Positions 35,511-44,357 are shown, counted from the stretch's first letter. The stretch: DNA of 64,000 nt from Pseudomonas brassicacearum (GCF_003732225.1 NZ_MOBJ01000014.1:1-64000), one strand, 5' to 3'. Made by a program: numbers and translations. The notes: generated from the sequence alone by a model not told the origin.

Positions 35511-36820
35511 GGAATGACCCACTGCAACGGCGTGCCGGTGATCTTCAGTGGTACATGCAATCGATGCGCCGGGCCCCAGACTGTTTGCTCAACCAACATT
35601 CCCTGATCGTTATCATCTTCCGCCTGCAACGCCTCATCCGCCCCCGCTCCCTGTTCAACCAGCAACTTCGCCGTGCGCGCCAGCGATAATCGCGCCGAGC
35701 TGCCGTGCCCGCTCCTCAACCGCTCAGTCAACGCCTTGATCGCACTGGCCGCCATCAAATACCCGGTGGCGTGATCGAGTGCTTGAACCGGCAACGGCGT
35801 GGGTTTGTCCGCGTGCTTCCAACCCATCCCCGCCTCGGCGATGCCGCTGCTCATTTGCACCAGGCTGTCGAAGCCACGGCGGTTTTGCCAAGGGCCGCTC
35901 CAGCCGTAGGCATTCAGGCAAATGTCGATCAGCCCGGGAGCAAGTTTTTGCCGTTCGGCGGTGCCGTAGCCGAGGCGTTCCAGGGCGTCGGCGCGGTAAC
36001 CGTGAAGCAGGATGTCAGCGTCCTTGAGCAGGTTTTCAAATACCAAACGATCGCTGTTGTTGTGCAGGTCCAGGCGGGCGCAACGTTTACCCAGGGTGAC
36101 TTCCGGAACCACACCGGGTTCGTTCCACTGCGGTGGATCGATGCGCAGCACATCGGCGCCCAAGCCGGCGAGAAAGCGACTGGCAACGGGACCGGCGAGT
36201 ACGCGAGTCAGGTCCAGCACCTTGACGCCCGCCAGCGGTTGCGCGACCGAGCCTTGCCAGGCGTTTGAGCGCTCGCTGTTTCCGGCGGAAAACTGAATCA
36301 GTGGCTCGGCGTTGACGGCCAAGCCTTGAGGATGGGACTGCCATTGTGGCCATGAGCGCATTTCGGCGGCGCAACCGCCGGCCTCGACTACCGCGTGTTC
36401 CAGATCGCTTTTGGCCCATCGAGCGACTTTCGCGGCCATCGCCGCGCGATCGAAGCAGTGTCCCAGCACCTGTTCGGCGGCGCTGCGGTGATGAGGGGCG
36501 TTGGTGTGCAGGCGAATCCAGCCGTCGTGGGTTGCATAGTCGCCCGCGATGGGGTCCCACAGCGGTGGCACGCTCCAGCCCATCGGACGGATCGAGGTGG
36601 CGAACCAGAAGGAGGCGAGACGACGGTCGACTTCAAGGGTTGGTAAACGACCGGTCTGTTGTTTTAGCAATTCGCTGGCAGCCTGGCCGGCCGCCGCGAT
36701 GCTGGCGCTGGCGAGGTCCGTCACGGCAAACGCCGAGGGCAGGGCGCCGTTCGAGGTAAAGGCGATGGCGGTAGCGGGCAAGCCGAGCGCGGCTTGAATG
36801 GACGTGAGGAAATCAGTCAT
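35471..36820 (-). CDS. CaiB/BaiF-type CoA transferase
   Basis: A 449-residue class III CoA-transferase family protein. The recognisable core is in the second half (about 195-380): VKVLDLTRVLAGPVASRFL, GADVLRIDPP, LGKRCARLDL, LLHGYRADALERLGYG and RRGFDSLVQMSSG. The first 190 residues are a partial or diverged repeat of the fold, which suggests a fused or duplicated architecture as in some two-domain members. Substrate unknown. The final codons lie inside the last unit of the 140-bp array. No obvious operon partner. Confidence 0.8.
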   Translation of the reverse strand: MTDFLTSIQAALGLPATAIAFTSNGALPSAFAVTDLASASIAAAGQAASELLKQQTGRLPTLEVDRRLASFWFATSIRPMGWSVPPLWDPIAGDYATHDGWIRLHTNAPHHRSAAEQVLGHCFDRAAMAAKVARWAKSDLEHAVVEAGGCAAEMRSWPQWQSHPQGLAVNAEPLIQFSAGNSERSNAWQGSVAQPLAGVKVLDLTRVLAGPVASRFLAGLGADVLRIDPPQWNEPGVVPEVTLGKRCARLDLHNNSDRLVFENLLKDADILLHGYRADALERLGYGTAERQKLAPGLIDICLNAYGWSGPWQNRRGFDSLVQMSSGIAEAGMGWKHADKPTPLPVQALDHATGYLMAASAIKALTERLRSGHGSSARLSLARTAKLLVEQGAGADEALQAEDDNDQGMLVEQTVWGPAHRLHVPLKITGTPLQWVIPAGELGSHRPQWR

Positions 36821-36856
36821 CGAAGGCCCTCCGGAAGAGAGGGTTGATCATAGAAC

Positions 36857-36929
36857 AAAGATCGCAGCCTGCGGCAGCTCCTACGGGATCTCGTACACCG
36901 TAGGAGCTGCCGCAGGCTGCGATCTTTTT
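36857..36929. repeat. REP palindrome, GCAGCTCCTAC family
   Basis: Near-perfect inverted repeat (AAAGATCGCAGCCTGCGGCA and complement) upstream of the CoA-transferase gene; the same family as after nadA. Confidence 0.9.
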
Positions 36930-37001
36930 AGGCTTACACCCGGAACTGATCCATCAATTTCATCTGGTGCGTGGCTAGCGAGTTCAGCTGGGATCCGGTG
37001 T

Positions 37002-37397
37002 TCAGGAAAGTTGCGGCAGGGACTCGGGCCGCGACCAGATCCACACATTGCCCAGGCTCATGCCGGTGATGGCCAGGTAAATCGGCCAGCCATGATCGAG
37101 CATCACCAGCATCAATCCGGCGCACAGCAGCATGCTGACGGTGGCGCTGATTTTGGCCCGGCGGGCGATGATCTTGCCGTTGCGCCAGTTGTTGAGGATT
37201 GGTCCGAACAAACGATGGTTTTCCAGCCAGGCACTCAGGCGCGGCGAGCTTTTGGTGGCGGCCCAGGCGGCCAGCAGGATGAATTCGGTGGTGGGCAAAC
37301 CCGGCACGACGATGGCGATCAGACCCAACGCCAGACTGGCGTAGGCGAGCAGGCCGAAGAGCAGGCGTGCGAGTTTCGAGGAGGCAGGGGCGGGCAT
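37002..37397 (-). CDS. YbaN-like DUF454 membrane protein
   Basis: A 131-residue inner-membrane protein of the DUF454/YbaN family, with hydrophobic segments at about 9-30, 35-50, 80-98 and 100-116 and the family block LGLIAIVVPGLPTTEFILLAAW. The start MPAPASSK was chosen; longer frames run through a REP. Function unknown. It follows the heme oxygenase gene in the same direction, with a REP pair between. Confidence 0.85.
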   Translation of the reverse strand: MPAPASSKLARLLFGLLAYASLALGLIAIVVPGLPTTEFILLAAWAATKSSPRLSAWLENHRLFGPILNNWRNGKIIARRAKISATVSMLLCAGLMLVMLDHGWPIYLAITGMSLGNVWIWSRPESLPQLS

Positions 37398-37453
37398 GGG
37401 TTGGAAGATGACTGCGCGGCTTGATGGAGTGTTGCTGAAATACTCAGTCCCTT

Positions 37454-37542
37454 GTGGGAGCGAGCTTGCTCGCGATGACGGTAGTACATTCGATATCAAT
37501 GTTGACTGACCCATCGCTATCGCGAGCAAGCTCGCTCCCACA
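37454..37542. repeat. REP doublet (GAGCGAGCTTGCTCGC)
   Basis: Inverted REP pair just downstream of the heme oxygenase gene. Confidence 0.9.
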
Positions 37543-37557
37543 GGGGATTGCGTTCCG

Positions 37558-38160
37558 TCAGGCGAGTTCGGTGGCGTAAGCCTGTTCCAGCAGGACGGTG
37601 AAGCGGTTGAACGCATCAATCGCACCTTTCTCGACCGCCGCTTCTTCTTCGGCACTGAACTCAAGCCCGTCGAGGGTTTTGACGAAGCTTTTCCAGCCTT
37701 CGGCGCGACCACCCGCTGGCTCACCCAGGTGACGGGCACCAAAGGTTTCGCTCAGGCCCAGGCCAACGGCACGCTTGATCAGGAACGCGGCACCGAGTTT
37801 CGACCCTTCGGAGACGAAGATCCAGCCCAGTGCTTGCGCCTTGTTCGGGTTTTTCACGGCGCCGGCCACCGGGGCCGGAACGTCGGTTTCCAGGTCGGCC
37901 AGGTCAGCCTTGGCGGCTTCGGCGCGGCAACGCTGCGGCAGGTCCGGGACGATGGCGATCAGTTCGGCATCGTTGTACAGCGACACCAGTTCCGACTGAA
38001 ACAGGTACTGGGCAACCACGAAACGGGCGAAGTTGGCTTGGGTTTCGAACGGTGCGTGAGCTTTCACCAGTGCGTCGAGCTTGCTGTGCGGCTCGTTTGT
38101 TATCTGGTTCAAGCGTTGCGAGCGCAGGCTCGGGCGTTCAGAGGTTTGGGCGGCGGTCAT
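37558..38160 (-). CDS. hemO: biliverdin-producing heme oxygenase
   Basis: Cleaves heme to biliverdin, CO and Fe2+ for iron acquisition. The 200 residues are of the bacterial HemO/PigA type: proximal histidine about 25 in TNEPHSKLD, and the distal helix GSKLGAAFLIKR. Start placed at MTAAQTSERP. It lies downstream of a heme receptor but behind a strong terminator, so it may have its own promoter or depend on read-through. Regiospecificity (alpha versus beta/delta) cannot be read from sequence by eye. Confidence 0.92.
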   Translation of the reverse strand: MTAAQTSERPSLRSQRLNQITNEPHSKLDALVKAHAPFETQANFARFVVAQYLFQSELVSLYNDAELIAIVPDLPQRCRAEAAKADLADLETDVPAPVAGAVKNPNKAQALGWIFVSEGSKLGAAFLIKRAVGLGLSETFGARHLGEPAGGRAEGWKSFVKTLDGLEFSAEEEAAVEKGAIDAFNRFTVLLEQAYATELA

Positions 38161-38221
38161 GAAGAAGTCCTTGAGAATGAAAGGCGCGTTGTAACTAGAC
38201 GAACCAGAAGACGCGACAGAG

Positions 38222-38264
38222 TAAAAAATCCTCACTGCGCTTTGATCTGAAAAGCGCAGTGAGG
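38222..38264 (-). terminator. terminator between heme receptor and hemO
   Basis: On the minus strand, a 14-base-pair stem (CCTCACTGCGCTTT/AAAGCGCAGTGAGG) followed by ATTTTTTAC, about 10 bases after the receptor stop codon. Confidence 0.85.
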
Positions 38265-38274
38265 CCCGTCTGGA

Positions 38275-40863
38275 TCAGATGTCCCAGATCAGGTTGATCG
38301 CGAAATTGCGGCCTGGCTCGGTCAGGCGGTCGAGGTTGGCCGGGCTGAGTACGGCGGCTTCGCCGACGCTGTCGTAACCGCGCACGTTGTCCCACTGCCA
38401 GTATTTCTTGTCGGCCAGGTTGTAGACGCCAGCGCTGACAGTCACGTCGTCGGTCACTTTGTAGAAACCGCTCAGGTCAACCACGCCATAGCCCGGTGTC
38501 TTGAACTGGCTGCTGACGCCGTCCGGCGACTTGAAGCTGCTGCTGTCGACGAGGTTTTTCTTCTGCACCAGGGTCCAGCTGAGCAAGGCGCCGTAGTTGT
38601 CCTGGTCGTAACCCAGACCGAATACGCCAGTCAGTGGGTTGACCGCATTGAGCGGTTCGCCGGTGTCGTTGTTGCGACCGTGGGCATAGGCCACCGAGCC
38701 CTGGGTGTAGAGACCTTGCGGTGCGCCGAAGGTGTCGAGGTTCAGGCGACCTTTGAGCTCCACGCCCTTGATGGTCGCGTGCTTGATGTTGTTGCTCTGG
38801 AACGTCAGCTCGTTGTAGCCCGGAGTGACGGCGTCTTCGTTGATGAAGTCGCGGTACTTGTTATAGAACACCGCCACATCGAAGTGGCCGGACTCGAAGT
38901 TGCCGCGCAGGCCGGTCTCGTAGCTCTGGCTTTTCTCCGGCCCCAGATTCGGGTTCGGTTCCACTCGGTAGCCGGTGGTGGTGTTCTCGAAACGGCCGTA
39001 CAGCGCCTTGGCGGTCGGGGTGCGGAAGCCTTCGGCGTACTGACCGTACCAGGTGTAGTTGTCGGTCAGGGCGTAGGTCAGGCCGAACTTGGGCGACACG
39101 CGATGCCAGGTCTTGTTCTCGTCGCTGACCGTGCCTTTGCCGTCGGCGGCCACGGTGTTGAGGAATTCCTGGGTGATGTGCGGCTTGAGCTGGGTGTAGT
39201 CGTAGCGCAGGCCCGGCAGGAAGGTCCATTTGTTCCAGCTGATCTGATCCTGGGCGAACAGACTGTAGGTGTTGATGGTCGGGTCCGGGAAGTCACTGGA
39301 TTTCTTCAACACGTCAGCAGGGCTGATCGCGCCGATTTTTCGGCAACTGCCGAACACCGTCAGGCATGTTCCGCTACCGCTACGCGAGCCGCTGACTTTC
39401 TCTTGCTTGATGGTGGTGCCGTAGGTCAACAAATGGTCGGTTTCACCAAGGCTGAAGGCCTTGTCCAGCTGTGCGTCGAATACCCACTGCTGTTCTTCAT
39501 AGAGGGTTTCGCGGCTGCGCATCACGTTGCGGCTGAACGGGAAGTAGTTTTCCAGGGTGCTCTGATCGGTCTTGGCGATCTGGTAGTTCAGGCTCCATTT
39601 GACTTGGTCGACCAGCAGGCTATCGAGGGCGAAATTGTTTTCCAGGCCGAAGCGTTCGCGGGTGATGGTGTCGTTGCCGGTGCGCGAGCGGTACATGCCC
39701 ATTGGCTGGCCATTGTTGAACGGGCCACCGACGGCGCTTTTCTGGTTGGTGTCGCGGTCGTCCTTGTACTTCTCGTAGGTCAGGCCCAGGCGCGCGTCAT
39801 CGGCGTAGTTCCAGCCGGCTTTGGCCAGCACGTTGGTGGTGCGTACGTCCTCCGGGTTGGCGGCGGTGCGATTGAGCCCCGTGCCGTTGTTGCTGCCGAA
39901 GGATTCGGTTTCATGACCATCGCGCTGGCTGAAATGCAGCAAGCCGTCGAACTGCTCGGCGCGCCCGGCGACGGTGGCGGATTTCAGCCAGCTGTCGTCG
40001 GCGGAGTTGTAGCCGGTCTTCAGGCGAGCGCCGACGTCTTTGCCGGGCTTGATGATGTCGTCCGGGTCGAGGGTGAAGTAGCTGACCGCGCCGCCGATGG
40101 CGTTGCTGCCGTAGAGTACCGAAGCCGGGCCGCGGAGGATTTCCACGCGCTTGATGATTTCCGGGTCGACGTAGTTGCGCTGGGTCTTGGCGTACGGACC
40201 GTTGAAGAAACCGTTGGGCACCTCGACGCCATCGACTTGCGTCAGGATCCGGTCACCGTCGATGCCGCGAATGTTGTAGCCGCTGATACCGCCACGGGTA
40301 CCGGTGCCGCCAACCGAAACACCCGGTTCGTAGCGCACCAGTTCCTTGATGGTGTTGACGTTGTTGCGGTCCAGTTCATCGCGCGTGTGCACGGTCACGG
40401 TGCTCGGCACGCTGTCGACGCTTTGTTCCTGACGGGTGGCACTGATGGTCATCTGCTGCAGGGCGAGTGTCCCGCCGGCACTGCGTTTTTCCAGCACGAT
40501 GTTGTTATTGCCCAGTTTGCGATAGCTCAGGTTGGTCCCCACCAACAGGCGATCGAGGGCTTTTTCCGGTGTCAGCGCGCCGTGTACACCCGGCGAGGCG
40601 ACGCCTTCAGCGAGTTCTGCCGGCAAGCCGACTTGCCAACCGGTGACGGTGGTGAAGGCATTGAGTGCCGATACCAGCGGTTGTTGGGCGATGGCGAAGG
40701 TGTAGTCGCCCATGTTGCGACTTGGCTGTTGGCTCGCGGTGGCGGCCATCACTGGCGCGGCCTGGGCACCGGCCAACAGGATGGCGGCAGTCAGCAAGGA
40801 CAACGTGCAGTTCTGCACGCGAGCGGAAGGTGAAGAGGACCGGCGGGTAAGGCGAGAGGACAT
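38275..40863 (-). CDS. TonB-dependent heme receptor/transducer (Hxu/HasR type)
   Basis: Outer-membrane heme receptor that also signals to its own anti-sigma factor. The 862-residue precursor has a signal peptide (about 1-40), an STN signalling domain (about 50-105, TFAIAQQPLVSALNAF and LDRLLVGTNLSYR), a plug (about 130-240, with GGTGTRGGISGYNIRGIDGD) and a 22-strand barrel. The FRTP and NPNL motifs of the heme-receptor loop are present (GFRTPTAKALYGRF, EPNPNLGPEKS), but I see no histidine between them. It ends in INLIWDI. The upstream order sigma-FecR-receptor matches HxuIRA of P. aeruginosa, and the adjacent hemO supports heme as substrate. Confidence 0.88.
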   Translation of the reverse strand: MSSRLTRRSSSPSARVQNCTLSLLTAAILLAGAQAAPVMAATASQQPSRNMGDYTFAIAQQPLVSALNAFTTVTGWQVGLPAELAEGVASPGVHGALTPEKALDRLLVGTNLSYRKLGNNNIVLEKRSAGGTLALQQMTISATRQEQSVDSVPSTVTVHTRDELDRNNVNTIKELVRYEPGVSVGGTGTRGGISGYNIRGIDGDRILTQVDGVEVPNGFFNGPYAKTQRNYVDPEIIKRVEILRGPASVLYGSNAIGGAVSYFTLDPDDIIKPGKDVGARLKTGYNSADDSWLKSATVAGRAEQFDGLLHFSQRDGHETESFGSNNGTGLNRTAANPEDVRTTNVLAKAGWNYADDARLGLTYEKYKDDRDTNQKSAVGGPFNNGQPMGMYRSRTGNDTITRERFGLENNFALDSLLVDQVKWSLNYQIAKTDQSTLENYFPFSRNVMRSRETLYEEQQWVFDAQLDKAFSLGETDHLLTYGTTIKQEKVSGSRSGSGTCLTVFGSCRKIGAISPADVLKKSSDFPDPTINTYSLFAQDQISWNKWTFLPGLRYDYTQLKPHITQEFLNTVAADGKGTVSDENKTWHRVSPKFGLTYALTDNYTWYGQYAEGFRTPTAKALYGRFENTTTGYRVEPNPNLGPEKSQSYETGLRGNFESGHFDVAVFYNKYRDFINEDAVTPGYNELTFQSNNIKHATIKGVELKGRLNLDTFGAPQGLYTQGSVAYAHGRNNDTGEPLNAVNPLTGVFGLGYDQDNYGALLSWTLVQKKNLVDSSSFKSPDGVSSQFKTPGYGVVDLSGFYKVTDDVTVSAGVYNLADKKYWQWDNVRGYDSVGEAAVLSPANLDRLTEPGRNFAINLIWDI

Positions 40864-40970
40864 CGATAGCGCTCCGTGTCGCACGAATCGTATAGGTGCA
40901 GATCCACATCTAAGATGCGAATCAATTGCATTGGCTATAACGAGACGAACGATGAAGCGCTATCGAGTAA

Positions 40971-40985
40971 AAATAATTCTCATTT
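40971..40985 (-). promoter_or_regulatory. Fur-box-like site upstream of the heme receptor
   Basis: The minus strand reads AAATGAGAATTATTT, close to the typical Pseudomonas Fur-box half-sites. It overlaps the fecR stop codon and lies 108 bases before the receptor start, suggesting that the receptor has its own iron-controlled promoter. Confidence 0.6.
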
Positions 40986-41952
40986 AGTTCAGGATCACCA
41001 GCGCCGGGAATTCCTGAAGCCTGGCCGAGGTGACGTGAGCCAGCGAGCGGACCACGTCCAGCGGTTGGTCGAGACGGTAATTACCGGTCACCGCCACGTT
41101 GGCCAACTGCTCGTTGTTATTGATGATCCAGCCAGGGTAATAGCGGCGCAGTTCGGCCAGCACCTGGCTCAATGGGCAGTTTTCGAACACCAGTCGGCCC
41201 TGGACCCAGGCCAGATCGGTTGCCGGGTCGAGCCTGACCGGTTGATCGAAGCCATTGGGGCCGATGCGGATACTTTCGCCCGCGCTCAGGCGCACACGGG
41301 CGTCGTTGCGGTTGGAGCGCAAATCGACATCGCCACGCTGCACGCGAACCTGGGCGATACCGTCCAGATAACGCACGGCGAAGGTGGTGTCGCGCACGCT
41401 GGCGGTGACCGGGCCGGCGTCGATTTCCAGTGGCAGACCGCGATTGGCCGCGACCTCGAAATAAGCCTCGCCCTGATACAGGCGGGCGATGCGTTGCTGG
41501 TCGTTGATGGTGCTGGAAAACGCCGAGTTGGTGTTGAGCAGGACTTTTGAACCGTCCTCCAGTTGCAGGTGCTGACGCTCGCCGACCACGGTCAGATGAT
41601 CTGCCTGAATCCGCATCGGCAGGTTGCTGAAACTGAACAGCCCAAGTATCAGCACGGCCGCCATGGCCAGCGGTTTCCAGTGCCGGCGCAGGCGCCCGGG
41701 CAGCGAGACCTTGTGCCTGGAGGTGTTCAAACTCTGTGCACACTGAGCGACCTGCGGCCCGTTCCAGATCGCCTTGGCCTTGGCGAATGCCTCGGCATTG
41801 TGCGGGGCGGCGGCGAGCCAGTCGTGGAATTCGCGGGTTTGTTGCTCGCTCGGACTGTCCAGCACGATCAACCAGTCCAGCGCCTGATCCATGGTGCTGC
41901 TGACTGGGTCCCGCGCCGGGGTTGGCGGGTGGGAGTGTGGGCTGTCCGTCAC
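40984..41952 (-). CDS. FecR-family anti-sigma factor
   Basis: Inner-membrane regulator that holds and activates the neighbouring ECF sigma factor on signal from the receptor STN domain. The 322 residues have a cytoplasmic DUF4880-like N-domain (about 18-60, ALDWLIVLDSP...FHDWLAAAPHNAEAF), one membrane helix (about 92-112) and a periplasmic FecR domain (about 118-210, LEDGSKVLLNTNS, GEAYFEVA) plus an STN-like tail. The GTG start has GAGGAAC upstream. A seven-copy TTCAAGC repeat separates it from the sigma gene. Confidence 0.9.
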   Translation of the reverse strand: MTDSPHSHPPTPARDPVSSTMDQALDWLIVLDSPSEQQTREFHDWLAAAPHNAEAFAKAKAIWNGPQVAQCAQSLNTSRHKVSLPGRLRRHWKPLAMAAVLILGLFSFSNLPMRIQADHLTVVGERQHLQLEDGSKVLLNTNSAFSSTINDQQRIARLYQGEAYFEVAANRGLPLEIDAGPVTASVRDTTFAVRYLDGIAQVRVQRGDVDLRSNRNDARVRLSAGESIRIGPNGFDQPVRLDPATDLAWVQGRLVFENCPLSQVLAELRRYYPGWIINNNEQLANVAVTGNYRLDQPLDVVRSLAHVTSARLQEFPALVILN

Positions 41953-41986
41953 GGGTGTTCCTCGGCTGAGTCTGCAGACCGGCAGT

Positions 41987-42035
41987 TTCAAGCTTCAAGC
42001 TTCAAGCTTCAAGCTTCAAGCTTCAAGCTTCAAGC
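41987..42035. repeat. heptanucleotide repeat (TTCAAGC)x7
   Basis: Seven perfect tandem copies of TTCAAGC (49 bases) in the 142-base gap between the ECF sigma and fecR genes, 35 bases upstream of the fecR start. An inverted relative (CTTGAAGC) occurs at about 42068-42075. Perfect short tandem repeats of this length are prone to slippage. Confidence 0.95.
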
Positions 42036-42094
42036 GGCAAGTATTGCGGTTCGGGATTTTCTTGCAGCTTGAAGCTTACAACTTGCGGCTGCTC

Positions 42095-42610
42095 TTATTC
42101 GTTGAGGCGATCAGCGACACCGACGCAGATCGCCATGATCAGCTTCAGGTCTTTTTGCACGGTGCTCAAGGACACGCTGAGCTGCTCGGCGATCTCCAGA
42201 TAGCTGTGCCCGTGCAGGCGGCTGAGGATGAAAATCTGTTGTTGGCGCGGGGTGAGTTGGCTGAGGCTGATGTTCAAGCGTTCGAGCATCTGTTCGGCAT
42301 GGGCGGCGTCCTCGGCACTGCTGAGCGGCGCGGCGATGCTTTGCACGACGTCCAGCGGAACGTCTTCGAGCATCGTGCGGGACTGAATGCGCCGTGCGCG
42401 CAGATGGTCCAGCGCCAGGTTGCGGGCGGTTTGAAACACGAAAGGTTCGAGGTGATCGATGGCCCGTTCACTCAACGCGCGGGCCACTCGCAGGTAGGTT
42501 TCCTGCAAGAGGTCCTCGGCGGTGCTGTGATTGTTGACCATCCGCTCCAGGGTCCGCAGCAGCGAGACTCGCTGAGCGAGGAAGACATGGTTGAAGCGCG
42601 ATTGACTCAC
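42095..42610 (-). CDS. FecI-like ECF sigma factor
   Basis: Extracytoplasmic-function sigma factor for the heme receptor. The 171 residues have region 2 (about 10-75, STAEDLLQETYLRVARA and LARNLALDHLRARR) and region 4 (about 110-165, LSQLTPRQQQIFILSRLHGH...IAEQLSVSLSTVQKDL). It starts with GTG and has a Fur-box palindrome 27 bases upstream. Order and family match HxuI/HasI. Confidence 0.92.
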   Translation of the reverse strand: MSQSRFNHVFLAQRVSLLRTLERMVNNHSTAEDLLQETYLRVARALSERAIDHLEPFVFQTARNLALDHLRARRIQSRTMLEDVPLDVVQSIAAPLSSAEDAAHAEQMLERLNISLSQLTPRQQQIFILSRLHGHSYLEIAEQLSVSLSTVQKDLKLIMAICVGVADRLNE

Positions 42611-42636
42611 AATAGGACCTGATCCATTTCGAGTTA

Positions 42637-42653
42637 ATGATAATGCTTATCAT
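42637..42653 (-). promoter_or_regulatory. Fur box upstream of the ECF sigma gene
   Basis: ATGATAATGCTTATCAT, a near-perfect palindrome matching the GATAATGATAATCATTATC Fur consensus in most positions, between the sigma gene and mgsA. Iron repression of the sigma gene is the expected control. Confidence 0.8.
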
Positions 42654-42685
42654 CTGTATGAAAGGTCAAGCGCTACCGGTGAGAA

Positions 42686-43150
42686 TTATTTGCGGTCTTG
42701 CAGATACGCCGGGTAATCGGGGATCCGGTACTCGTGCGGCTGATCCATCAACGGGCTGCTGAGCAGGTAGTCGGCGCTGCATTCATTGCAGGCCACTGGA
42801 ATGTTCCAGACCGCCGCGACCCGCAGCAACGCCTTGATATCCGGATCGTGAGGTTGCGGCTCGAACGGGTCCCAGAAGAACACCAGCATGTCGACCCGCT
42901 GCTCGGCGATTCGCGCGCCGAGTTGCTGATCGCCACCCAAGGGGCCGCTGATCATGCTTTCGACGGGTAGACCCAGGCGTTTGCTCAACAGCATGCCGGT
43001 GGTGCCGGTGGCCACAAGCTCGTGTTGTGCGAGCTTGTCCTTCTGCCGCTCGGCCCAATCCAGCAAGAACACTTTGCAGTGGTCATGGGCAACCAGGGCG
43101 ATGCGTTTGCGCGCCGCCATGGTTTTGGTGGTAAAGCTGATACCGATCAT
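42686..43150 (-). CDS. mgsA: methylglyoxal synthase
   Basis: Converts dihydroxyacetone phosphate to methylglyoxal and phosphate. The 154 residues show the MGS fold motifs KRIALVAHDHCK, TGTTG, SGPLGGDQQLGARI (catalytic Asp in GGDQQ) and FFWDPFEPQPHDPDI, then PVACNECSADYLL. A GGAG ribosome binding site precedes the start. It is downstream of gap in the same direction, across a REP palindrome; both act around triose phosphates. Confidence 0.94.
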   Translation of the reverse strand: MIGISFTTKTMAARKRIALVAHDHCKVFLLDWAERQKDKLAQHELVATGTTGMLLSKRLGLPVESMISGPLGGDQQLGARIAEQRVDMLVFFWDPFEPQPHDPDIKALLRVAAVWNIPVACNECSADYLLSSPLMDQPHEYRIPDYPAYLQDRK

Positions 43151-43178
43151 CGACTACTGCTCCAGCGAAAATGCTCAC

Positions 43179-43253
43179 CGTAGGAGCTGCCGCAGGCTGC
43201 GATCTTTTGGCGGTTAACAGATCAAAAGATCGCAGGCTTCGCCAGCTCCTACG
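43179..43253. repeat. REP palindrome, GCAGCTCCTAC family
   Basis: Imperfect inverted repeat (CGTAGGAGCTGCCGCAGGCT ... AGCTCCTACG) between gap and mgsA. Confidence 0.85.
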
Positions 43254-43269
43254 ACGAGGCAGGGTTAGC

Positions 43270-44271
43270 TTATTCGGCGTTGCACAGGGCGAGGCAGTTA
43301 TCGAGCATGCGGTTGGAGAAACCCCATTCGTTGTCGTACCAGGCCAGCACCTTGAGCAGCTTGCCGCTGGACTTGGTGTGGTTGGCATCGAAAATCGACG
43401 ACAGCGGATTGTGGTTGAAGTCGCTGGAGACCAGCGGCAGGGTGTTGTAGCCGAGGATCTTCGAATGCTGACTGGCTTCTTTGAGCAGTGCGTTGACTTC
43501 ATCCGCGCTCGCTTCTCGTTTCAGCTGCACGGTCAGGTCTACCAGCGACACGTTGATCACCGGCACGCGCACCGACATGCCGGTCAGCTTGCCGGCCAGT
43601 TCCGGCAGCACCAGGCCCACCGCTTCAGCGGCGCCGGTCTTGCTCGGGATCATGTTCTGGGTGGCCGAACGCGCACGGTACGGGTCGACGTGGTAGACAT
43701 CGGTCAGGTGCTGGTCGTTGGTGTAGGCGTGGATGGTGGTCATCAGACCGCTCTCGATACCCAGCTCGCGGTGCAACACCTGAGCCACCGGGGCCAGGCA
43801 GTTAGTGGTGCACGAAGCGTTGGAAATGATCTGGTGCGATTGGCGCAGGATATCGTGGTTGACCCCGTACACCACGGTGGCATCGGCACCTTTGGCCGGG
43901 GCCGAGATAATCACTTTGCGCGCGCCGGCGCTAATATGGGCGGCGGCTTTGGCGCGGTCGGTGAACAGACCGGTGCATTCGAACACGACATCAACCTTCT
44001 CGGCAGCCCATGGCAATTCGGCCGGGTTGCGAATGGCGCTGACCGAAATCCGGTCACCGTTGACGGTCAGGCTTTCCTGATCGTGCTGCACGTCGGCATC
44101 GAAGGTGCCGTGCACGGTGTCGTACTTGAGCAGGTGGGCGTTCATCGAACTGTCGCCCAAATCGTTGATGGCGACGATCTGCAAATCCTGACGGTAGCCT
44201 TGGGTATACAGTGCGCGAAGGACATTACGGCCAATACGGCCAAAACCATTGATTGCAATTCGTAGAGTCAT
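43270..44271 (-). CDS. gap: glyceraldehyde-3-phosphate dehydrogenase, type I
   Basis: Oxidises glyceraldehyde 3-phosphate produced by the Entner-Doudoroff pathway. The 333 residues contain the Rossmann start INGFGRIGRN, the catalytic Cys154 in SNASCTTNC, and the type I catalytic domain. Transcribed divergently from edd-glk across a gap with two HexR-type operators; this is the glycolytic Gap of the HexR regulon. Confidence 0.96.
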   Translation of the reverse strand: MTLRIAINGFGRIGRNVLRALYTQGYRQDLQIVAINDLGDSSMNAHLLKYDTVHGTFDADVQHDQESLTVNGDRISVSAIRNPAELPWAAEKVDVVFECTGLFTDRAKAAAHISAGARKVIISAPAKGADATVVYGVNHDILRQSHQIISNASCTTNCLAPVAQVLHRELGIESGLMTTIHAYTNDQHLTDVYHVDPYRARSATQNMIPSKTGAAEAVGLVLPELAGKLTGMSVRVPVINVSLVDLTVQLKREASADEVNALLKEASQHSKILGYNTLPLVSSDFNHNPLSSIFDANHTKSSGKLLKVLAWYDNEWGFSNRMLDNCLALCNAE

Positions 44272-44295
44272 TTGTAAAGCGCCGCCGTCGTTTTG

Positions 44296-44310
44296 TTGTT
44301 GGAATTACAA
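44296..44310. promoter_or_regulatory. HexR operator candidate 1
   Basis: TTGT-TGGAATT-ACAA matches the HexR consensus TTGT-N7/8-ACAA exactly, 25 bases from the gap start. Confidence 0.75.
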
Positions 44311-44357
44311 GATTATTCGCAAAAAAATAGAAAACAAGCCTTTTTAGTGGCAATATT

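Noticed and set aside
34991..35606. Small frames with repeated VGASLLAIA / RAGSLPPLMCGDHKWC peptides
   Set aside because: They are translations of the REP cores and the 140-bp units, not conserved genes.
38680..40833. Long rightward open frame opposite the heme receptor (717 codons)
   Set aside because: Shadow of the receptor coding frame; no ribosome binding site or recognisable domain.
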